Part shown: positions 58,185 to 64,000 of the stretch, in pieces
Numbering within the stretch: position 1 is the stretch's first letter
Layout: every line of letters starts with the position of its first letter
Assembly: GCF_900187965.1 (NCBI RefSeq)
Contig: NZ_FZNL01000014.1
Location: 101,489 to 165,488, forward strand
Direction of reading: 5' to 3'
Length of the DNA: 64,000 nt
DNA from: Flavobacterium sp. ov086
GTDB lineage: Bacteria; Bacteroidota; Bacteroidia; Flavobacteriales; Flavobacteriaceae
Translations under genes and position numbers: made by a program
Notes under the pieces: generated by a model
What the model saw: the letters and a program-made list of their open reading frames with translations, nothing else
The model's database searches: none
What the model was told of the DNA's origin: nothing

Positions 58185-61100
58185 ATGAATAAGCTAAGGT
58201 TCTTTCTTATTATCGTCCTTCTGTATATAAATGCATTTGGACAAAATTACCCGATAAGACATCTTGATATTTCATCGGGACTTTCGAACAATTCTGTTGC
58301 ATCAATATATCAGGATCAAAATGGCTATATGTGGTTTGGAACTTTTGATGGATTGAACAGATATGATGGAAACGATTTTAAGATTTACCGCCATATTCAT
58401 ACTGATCCAAATTCGATTCAGGGAAATGCTATTAGCTGTATCGAAGGTGATTTTGAAAATAATTTGTGGATAGGAACAACTGCCGGACCTGTAGTTTTTA
58501 ATGCAGAACGATCTTCTTTTAGTCCCTTGAAATATTATGATACGAACAAAAAAATCAAACCTTTAAATGTTACCGCTTACGAAATAATTGCAATACATTC
58601 TCTACACATCATTCTTGTCGCTGCAAAAGAAGCGATCGTAGTTTATAAAGAAGGTGAGAAAATTGGAACGGCGATTCCTTTCAACGGAAAACTAAATTAC
58701 ATCGCAAGATCAATTTCTTATAATGCAAAAAAGCAAATCTTTTATGTTTTTATAACCGGAACTGGTCTTTGCCAATATGATATTAAATCACAAAAACTAA
58801 CGCTTCTCAACAATACAATTACGGGCGCAAATTGCATTAAGTTGACAAATGAAGAGCTTTGGATTGGTTCAGACGAAGGCGCTTACTTATATAATGACAA
58901 TCTGAATGCGTATTCGAAAAATTACTTCTCGGAAAAAACGGTTGTACGCGATTTTTTTCAACAGGAAAACAGACTTTGGATTGCTACTGATGGTGCAGGA
59001 CTTTATACGATTACCAAAAATCAATCTACTCCAATTTTATATCATGCCAACGGTCCAATTCCGTTGCTTAACAGTAAATCTTTGTATGATATATTCCAAA
59101 GCAAAACCGGAGAAATGTGGTTCGGAACCTTGCGTGGCGGTGTAAGCATGATGGGAAAAAAACCGCTCGATTTTAATCATTTTAAAAGCAAAGATCCGCT
59201 GACCAATAAAGAAGATGAAGATCCTGCCGCAAACTTCATGCTTTCTTTCTGCGAAGACGAAAAGAAAAATGTCTGGATTGGTACTGATGGCGCGGGAATG
59301 CGATATTGGAACAGAAAACAAAATACTTACGATGTTTATTCAACAACATCTCCTGCAGGCAGAAAAATTCAGAGCAACTTTGTTACAAGTATTGTAAGGG
59401 ATTCTGATAATGCCATTTGGGTTGCGATGTGGAAAGGCGGTGTTTGCCGAATTGATCCTAAATCTAAAACAATTCAGAATTTCTTCATTTATAATCAAAT
59501 CACCAAAAAAGCAGAACAGGAATCTTGGCTGCTGTTTATAGATTCGAAAAAAACGCTTTGGCTTGCCGTTACTAATGGCGGAGCATTATATCAATTTGAT
59601 AAAAAACAAAATAAATTCATTTGCTACAGCACAGCTTTGCGCGATGTTACTTGTCTTTATGAAACCAAAGATGGAAAAATCTGGGGCGGAACTTTCAATT
59701 CCTTTTTTGAAATAGATCCAAAAACAAAGAAAGTAAAAAACTATCATTCAGAATATACAATAAGATGCATAACTGAAGATGAAAACAAAAATCTTTGGAT
59801 TGGTACTGTCGAAGGTGGTTTGCTTTTATTCAATAGAAAAACAGGCACTTTCAAAAAGTACACCACACAAAATGGCCTTTCGAGCAATACAATCCTTCGC
59901 CTTCTTGAAGACAAAAAAGGGAATTTATGGATGAGTACCTATCACGGAATTTCAAGATTGAATCCGAAGAACAATACTTTTAGAAACTTTGGCGTTTCTG
60001 ATGGACTTCAGGGCAGTCAATTTAGCTGGAATGCAGGTACGAAACTTTCGACTGGAGAATTTATTTTTGGCGGTATCAACGGATTCAATGTTTTTGATCC
60101 CGATAATATAAAAGACAAAAAAAATACTGGTAAATTTTTATTGAATGATTTGCTGGTAAACAATCAGTCTTTAAAATTGGATAGTCCTTTTATCACAGAA
60201 AAAAAGCTTGAAATGATAAGCGCAGCTGAACTTCCTTATGAAAAATCGGCAGTAAGTTTTGATTTTGTGTATCTTGATTATGTCAATTCCGAAAAAATAA
60301 ATACGGCGTATTTTCTTGAAGGATGGGACAAAGACTGGAATTATACCTCAAAAAATAATCGTGCAAATTATTCCCGATTGACAGAAGGAACTTATGTTTT
60401 TAAGGTAAAAACTACCGATGTTTTTGGAAATTGGACCAATGAAGTAAAGCTAGCAACAATAAAAATACTTCCCCCCTGGTACAGAACATGGTGGGCTTAT
60501 CTATTTTATTTAATCGCTGCTGCGGCTGCCATCTATGCTTATGTGGGTTATCATAAAAATAAGGAAAGACTTCGCTACGAGATTAAACTTGCCCGAATGG
60601 AGCATAAAAAAGATAAGGAACATGCCGAAAAGCAGTTTTCAATGTTTACTTATATGGCGCATGAATTGCGAACTCCACTATCTTTAATTATAAATCCGCT
60701 AAAAAGTGCCATTGACAGAAAAAAACCTTCTGAAGATGATCTTGACATTAATCTCGCTTACAAAAATGCCAAAAGATTATTGAGTCTTACGGATCAATTA
60801 CTTTTGTTTAGAAAAGCCGAAACGGATCTTGACGAACTCAAAATTTCTAAGATTAATTTAAACAGTTTGTGCCGCGAAATCTACGAAAGCTTTACGCAAA
60901 TGGCAGCGGTTAAAAGTTTAAATTATCAGTTTATTGAAGAAAAAACATCTGCTGAAATATATGGAGATTATGAAAAAATAGAGATTACGCTGTTTAATTT
61001 AATCTCAAATGCTTTCAAATTTACACCAAATAAAGGATATATAAGTATTGAGATCATCGAGAATACTGCTGATGTTTCGATTATTATAGCAGATACCGGA

Positions 61101-62255
61101 AGCGGAATTAATGAGAATGATCTTGATACTATTTTTGAAAAATTCAAGCAAATTCAGTCTAAAGCCAGCAATGGTTTTGGAATAGGACTTTATGTGGCGA
61201 AATATTTTGTGACTAAACATCACGGCGAAATAACCTGTAAAAGTGAAGTAGGAAAAGGTACTTCGTTTACTATTATTCTTCCGAAAGGGAAAAGTCATTT
61301 TGCACAAATGAGCATCAATGAAAATCATCCGCAAATGTCGCCTCTTGTGGGTGAACTTCTGGAAGGAATGCCAGCCGATCGCCAAAATACACCTAAAACC
61401 AGCGATCAATCCTCAAATCCGGAAAGTATACAAGAAGAACTAATCAGTACAAAAAAAGTACTTTTAATTGTTGAAGACAATCCCGAAATGAATCATTATC
61501 TGGTACAGCTTTTCACCAAAAACTATATTGTTTATTCGGCAGTAAATGGAATTGAAGGACTGAAACTTGTCGAAAAACACATGCCTGATATTGTATTAAG
61601 CGATATTTCGATGGAAGGCATGAACGGTTTGGATTTATGCAAAAAAATCAAACAGAATGATGATTTAAGCCATATTCCGGTGATACTTCTCACGGCTACA
61701 ACCAGCAATGATATTCATTTGCAAAGTATTACCGAAGGTGCGGACGATTATGTTACCAAACCTTTTGACAGCGAAATACTTCTCGCGCGTGTAGATTCTG
61801 TTCTTAGAAACAGAGGGCAATTGCGCAAATATTTCTTAGACAGTATTACACTTCGTGAAAATGTCAATAAGGTTCCTGCTGAATACAAAGAGTTTCTTGA
61901 TAAATGTATCGAAATCGTCGAAGCCAATCTTGAAAACAGTGAGTTTAACCTAAAGACTTTTTCCGCCGCAATGGGTATGAGTCATTCAAGTCTTTACAAA
62001 AAGATTAAGGCAATTTCGGGGCAAACCGTAAATGTTTTTATCCGATCGATCAGAATCCGCAGAGCCGCAGTAATTATGCTTACCGAAAATATTAATATCG
62101 CACAGGTTGGCCCTCAAGTTGGTATAGAAGATCAGCGTTACTTCCGTCAGCAATTCATAAAATTGTTTGGGATGAAACCTTCAGAGTATATCAAAAAATA
62201 TAGAAACTCTTTTAATAAGGAACTAAATATCATTCAGAAAAAAGATATTACATAA
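58185..62255 (+). CDS. Hybrid two-component system regulator (HTCS) of the galactan locus
   Basis: The 1356-residue protein has a signal peptide (LRFFLIIVLLYINAFGQ) and a propeller sensor (GYMWFGTFDGLNRYDG, NVWIGTDGAGMRYW, NLWIGTVEGGLLLFN). A Y_Y_Y domain (YFLEGWDKDWNYTSKNNRANYSRL) and one membrane helix (about 765-785) follow. HisKA has H at about 825 (MFTYMAHELRTPLSLI), HATPase has ADTGSGI and GFGIGLYVAK, and the receiver has D at about 1138 (IVLSDISMEGMNGLDLC). A C-terminal AraC domain ends RYFRQQFIKLFGMKPSEYIKKY. Kinase motifs appear complete. Divergent orientation next to susC and the galactan enzymes downstream identify it as the activator of this locus. Confidence 0.95.
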   Translation: MNKLRFFLIIVLLYINAFGQNYPIRHLDISSGLSNNSVASIYQDQNGYMWFGTFDGLNRYDGNDFKIYRHIHTDPNSIQGNAISCIEGDFENNLWIGTTAGPVVFNAERSSFSPLKYYDTNKKIKPLNVTAYEIIAIHSLHIILVAAKEAIVVYKEGEKIGTAIPFNGKLNYIARSISYNAKKQIFYVFITGTGLCQYDIKSQKLTLLNNTITGANCIKLTNEELWIGSDEGAYLYNDNLNAYSKNYFSEKTVVRDFFQQENRLWIATDGAGLYTITKNQSTPILYHANGPIPLLNSKSLYDIFQSKTGEMWFGTLRGGVSMMGKKPLDFNHFKSKDPLTNKEDEDPAANFMLSFCEDEKKNVWIGTDGAGMRYWNRKQNTYDVYSTTSPAGRKIQSNFVTSIVRDSDNAIWVAMWKGGVCRIDPKSKTIQNFFIYNQITKKAEQESWLLFIDSKKTLWLAVTNGGALYQFDKKQNKFICYSTALRDVTCLYETKDGKIWGGTFNSFFEIDPKTKKVKNYHSEYTIRCITEDENKNLWIGTVEGGLLLFNRKTGTFKKYTTQNGLSSNTILRLLEDKKGNLWMSTYHGISRLNPKNNTFRNFGVSDGLQGSQFSWNAGTKLSTGEFIFGGINGFNVFDPDNIKDKKNTGKFLLNDLLVNNQSLKLDSPFITEKKLEMISAAELPYEKSAVSFDFVYLDYVNSEKINTAYFLEGWDKDWNYTSKNNRANYSRLTEGTYVFKVKTTDVFGNWTNEVKLATIKILPPWYRTWWAYLFYLIAAAAAIYAYVGYHKNKERLRYEIKLARMEHKKDKEHAEKQFSMFTYMAHELRTPLSLIINPLKSAIDRKKPSEDDLDINLAYKNAKRLLSLTDQLLLFRKAETDLDELKISKINLNSLCREIYESFTQMAAVKSLNYQFIEEKTSAEIYGDYEKIEITLFNLISNAFKFTPNKGYISIEIIENTADVSIIIADTGSGINENDLDTIFEKFKQIQSKASNGFGIGLYVAKYFVTKHHGEITCKSEVGKGTSFTIILPKGKSHFAQMSINENHPQMSPLVGELLEGMPADRQNTPKTSDQSSNPESIQEELISTKKVLLIVEDNPEMNHYLVQLFTKNYIVYSAVNGIEGLKLVEKHMPDIVLSDISMEGMNGLDLCKKIKQNDDLSHIPVILLTATTSNDIHLQSITEGADDYVTKPFDSEILLARVDSVLRNRGQLRKYFLDSITLRENVNKVPAEYKEFLDKCIEIVEANLENSEFNLKTFSAAMGMSHSSLYKKIKAISGQTVNVFIRSIRIRRAAVIMLTENINIAQVGPQVGIEDQRYFRQQFIKLFGMKPSEYIKKYRNSFNKELNIIQKKDIT

Positions 62256-62283
62256 CTAAAGTTTTAATGATTAAAACTTTAGT
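62255..62283 (+). terminator. Hairpin after the galactan HTCS
   Basis: The 13-bp perfect arms ACTAAAGTTTTAA (62255-62267) and TTAAAACTTTAGT (62271-62283) have a 3-nt loop and begin right at the stop codon. The stem is AT-rich and no strong T run follows, so termination is likely but not certain. Confidence 0.6.
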
Positions 62284-62439
62284 AAATTCACTGAGATTAA
62301 AATAAACATATTACTGCAAAATAACAACATCAAAATGAAGAAAAAGGGAAACCTTTATTCTTCCCACCGCTATTTATAAAAGAAATTCGTATTTTTAATT
62401 TCAAAAGAAATCCGAAACCAATTATCAAAATCTAAAAAT

Positions 62440-63459
62440 ATGCGTGCTATTCTCTTCTTAACTGCAATTCTACTAATGGTTTCTTGTAAAAACGAAACTA
62501 AATCTGAATCTCTTAAAGACTATTTTACTTACGATTCCAATAATACTGTAGAATCAGCTGGTGTAAAAATGATACCAATTCAAACACCTGTCGGAGAATT
62601 TAAAGTATGGACGAAACGTTTTGGCAATAATCCAAAAATAAAAGTACTCTTATTACATGGCGGACCAGCAATGACACACGAATACATGGAGTGTTTTGAA
62701 ACATTTTTTCAACGCGAAGGATTTGAATTTTACGAATATGATCAACTAGGATCTTATTACAGTGATCAGCCAAAAGATAGTTCATTATGGACTACAGAAC
62801 GTTTTGTCGAGGAGGTAGAACAAGTACGTAAAGCAATTGGAGCTGATAAAGACAATTTTTATGTTCTAGGAAACTCCTGGGGCGGGATCCTTGCGATGGA
62901 ATATGCCTTAAAATATCAACAAAACCTAAAAGGTTTAATGATTGCGAATATGGTTGCCAGTGCTCCAGAATATGGAAAATACGCCGATGAAGTACTTGCA
63001 AAGCAAATGAAACCGGAAATCTTAGCCGAAATTAGAGTATTAGAAGCTAAAAAAGATTTTAGCAATCCACGTTATATGGAATTGCTAATTCCAAATTTTT
63101 ACAAAAAACATTTATGTCGCTTAAACGAATGGCCAGACGGCTTAAATCGTGCGAGCAAACATATCAATGGAGAAATCTACACCTTAATGCAAGGACCAAG
63201 CGAATTTGGAATTAGCGGTCGTTTAGCGAAATGGGATATAAAAAATCGTTTACACGAAATTACAATTCCTACCTTAATGATTGGTGCCAAATATGATACA
63301 ATGGATCCAAAAGCAATGGAAGAACAAAGTAAATTAGTTCAAAAAGGAAGATTTTTATTTTGTCCAAATGGAAGTCATTTAGCCATGTGGGACGATCAAA
63401 AAGTTTTTATGAATGGCGTTATTCAATTCATAAATGATGTTGACTCTGAAAAATTTTAA
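62440..63459 (+). CDS. Lipoprotein alpha/beta hydrolase, proline-iminopeptidase-like (S33)
   Basis: The 339-residue protein has a lipoprotein signal with Cys16 (ILLMVSCKNET). Typical S33 features are LLLHGGPAMTHEY (oxyanion HGGP motif, about 72-80), EYDQLGSYYSDQP, nucleophile S146 in LGNSWGGILAMEYA, D286 (MIGAKYDTMDP) and H313 (NGSHLAMWDD), with a helical cap between. Prolyl iminopeptidases release N-terminal proline from peptides. Close relatives act on other amides or esters, so the precise substrate is open. It stands alone between the galactan HTCS and the rRNA operon and has no obvious tie to either. The lipid anchor makes it periplasmic, unlike the usual cytoplasmic PIP. Confidence 0.85.
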   Translation: MRAILFLTAILLMVSCKNETKSESLKDYFTYDSNNTVESAGVKMIPIQTPVGEFKVWTKRFGNNPKIKVLLLHGGPAMTHEYMECFETFFQREGFEFYEYDQLGSYYSDQPKDSSLWTTERFVEEVEQVRKAIGADKDNFYVLGNSWGGILAMEYALKYQQNLKGLMIANMVASAPEYGKYADEVLAKQMKPEILAEIRVLEAKKDFSNPRYMELLIPNFYKKHLCRLNEWPDGLNRASKHINGEIYTLMQGPSEFGISGRLAKWDIKNRLHEITIPTLMIGAKYDTMDPKAMEEQSKLVQKGRFLFCPNGSHLAMWDDQKVFMNGVIQFINDVDSEKF

Positions 63460-63609
63460 GATCATACATAAAACATAAGAAAAAGCACTTTTAAAAACTT
63501 TCAACGGAGCTTAAATATAGACTTCTTCTTATTCAGATTATCTAATCTTTTTGCCTAATCCCCCTTTTGCACCTGATCCGTTTTCGGGTTGATCCCCAGA
63601 AAGATGATG

Positions 63610-63629
63610 CCCCCGATAGCTATCGGGGG
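63610..63629. repeat. CCCGATAGCTATCGGG palindrome between hydrolase and rRNA operon
   Basis: A perfect 20-bp palindrome with the same 16-bp core as at 35049-35068. It lies 150 bp after the hydrolase stop and could serve as its terminator, though no T run follows. Confidence 0.75.
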
Positions 63630-63661
63630 TCCCAGATAATTATAGTATTTTTGTAAAACAA

Positions 63662-63691
63662 AAAACCCCGTTTCGTTAGAAACAGGGTTTT
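63662..63691 (-). terminator. rRNA operon terminator
   Basis: On the minus strand AAAACCCTGTTTC and GAAACGGGGTTTT form a stem with one G-U pair and a TAAC loop, followed by a T-rich tail. It begins directly after the 5S rRNA 3' end. Confidence 0.85.
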
Positions 63692-63698
63692 AAAAAGA

Positions 63699-63808
63699 AA
63701 GGCGACGACATACTCTCCCACATAACTGCAGTACCATCTGCGCAGGCGGGCTTAACTACTCTGTTCGGGATGGGAAGAGGTGAGCCCCGCCGCAATAACC
63801 ACCTTAAG
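63699..63808 (-). rRNA. rrf: 5S ribosomal RNA
   Basis: Reading the minus strand, the sequence from about 63808 to 63699 contains GGTGGTTATTGCGGCGGGGC, CACCTCTTCCCATCCCGAAC and AGTTAAGCCCGCCTGCG, and ends in a region complementary to its 5' end (GGCGACG area). These are universal 5S features, and the length of about 110 nt fits. The ends are accurate to a few bases. Confidence 0.93.
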
Positions 63809-63927
63809 GTCGTTGTTACTTGAGGTAACTTTTAATTATTAATTATCAATTATAAATTGTTAATTATCAATTAAACAATATCTTAACATACTGAGATAAA
63901 GAAACATAAAAGTATTAGAAAGTTTCT

Positions 63928-63954
63928 TCTCTCTCGTCTTTTGGACGAGAGAGA
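63928..63954 (-). other. Hairpin in the 23S-5S spacer
   Basis: The 11-bp perfect arms TCTCTCTCGTC (63928-63938) and GACGAGAGAGA (63944-63954) surround a TTTTG loop, just after the 23S 3' end in transcription order. It may be an rRNA processing stem. Confidence 0.6.
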
Positions 63955-63960
63955 AAAGGG

Positions 63961-64000
63961 TGTACATAAGCTTACGGATTATTAGTACTACTCGACTATG
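63961..64000 (-). rRNA. rrl: 23S ribosomal RNA, 3' end only
   Basis: On the minus strand the last bases read CATAGTCGAGTAGTACTAAT followed by AATCCGTAAGC. This matches the conserved 3'-terminal region of 23S rRNA (GAGTAGTACTAAT). The gene continues to the right of the window. The exact 3' end is uncertain within about 15 bases. Confidence 0.75.

Noticed and set aside
61005..61409. 134-codon minus-strand frame inside the second HTCS
   Set aside because: It is antisense to the HATPase domain and is explained by the coding sequence on the other strand.
63460..63698. tRNA gene next to the rRNA operon
   Set aside because: No cloverleaf or T-loop sequence could be found between the hydrolase and 5S, nor in the visible 5S-23S spacer.

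Overview
The window looks like a chromosomal segment of a Bacteroidota bacterium, most probably a Flavobacterium or close relative. The DNA is AT-rich. It carries two SusC/SusD pairs, two hybrid two-component regulators (HTCS), many secreted glycoside hydrolases, flavobacterial-type promoter boxes (TAnnTTTG), and a 5S rRNA of the flavobacterial type. No CRISPR array, tRNA, phage gene or transposase gene is visible.

Layout. (1) Positions 1-32.4 kb hold a large carbohydrate-utilisation region, nearly all on the minus strand. In transcription order it encodes a GH89 alpha-N-acetylglucosaminidase, a SusC/SusD pair, two GH92-type alpha-mannosidases, an orphan secreted protein, an unclassified lyase-like protein, a lipoprotein metallophosphoesterase and an HTCS. 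These are followed by a separately promoted block: myo-inositol oxygenase, GH2 beta-galactosidase, an HGSNAT/NagX-like membrane acetyltransferase, an SSS sodium symporter, a GH28-like beta-helix enzyme and a truncated LacI-type regulator. A GH43 enzyme lies divergently at 31.5 kb. (2) Positions 32.9-41.9 kb (plus) hold an OmpR-type response regulator and histidine kinase, then an RND metal-efflux system (adaptor, pump, outer-membrane channel) and a small outer-membrane barrel protein. (3) Positions 42.7-46.2 kb (plus) hold an isolated two-gene cassette, a flavin amine oxidase and a ThDP-dependent 2-oxo-acid decarboxylase. (4) Positions 46.8-62.3 kb hold a compact pectic-galactan utilisation locus: divergent HTCS, SusC, SusD, SusE, two GH53 endo-galactanases and a GH2 beta-galactosidase. 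(5) At the right end are a lipoprotein alpha/beta hydrolase and the 3' end of an rRNA operon on the minus strand (5S and the tail of 23S).

How the genes work together. The galactan locus is a familiar logic: surface GH53 enzymes cut beta-1,4-galactan, SusCDE bind and import oligosaccharides, GH2 releases galactose, and the HTCS senses the oligosaccharide. The first locus is much less ordinary. It combines alpha-mannosidases, an alpha-GlcNAc-ase, a homologue of the enzyme that N-acetylates terminal alpha-glucosamine, a phosphoesterase, an uncharacterised lyase-like protein and an inositol oxygenase. This is the set expected for dismantling a glycan built on inositol phosphate and carrying glucuronate, glucosamine and mannose, such as a plant GIPC sphingolipid headgroup or a GPI-type glycan. 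That assignment is inference and is the main hypothesis offered here.

The gaps between genes carry many dispersed imperfect palindromes, including nested inverted repeats and a recurring CCCGATAGCTATCGGG palindrome. They look like non-coding mobile or REP-like elements.
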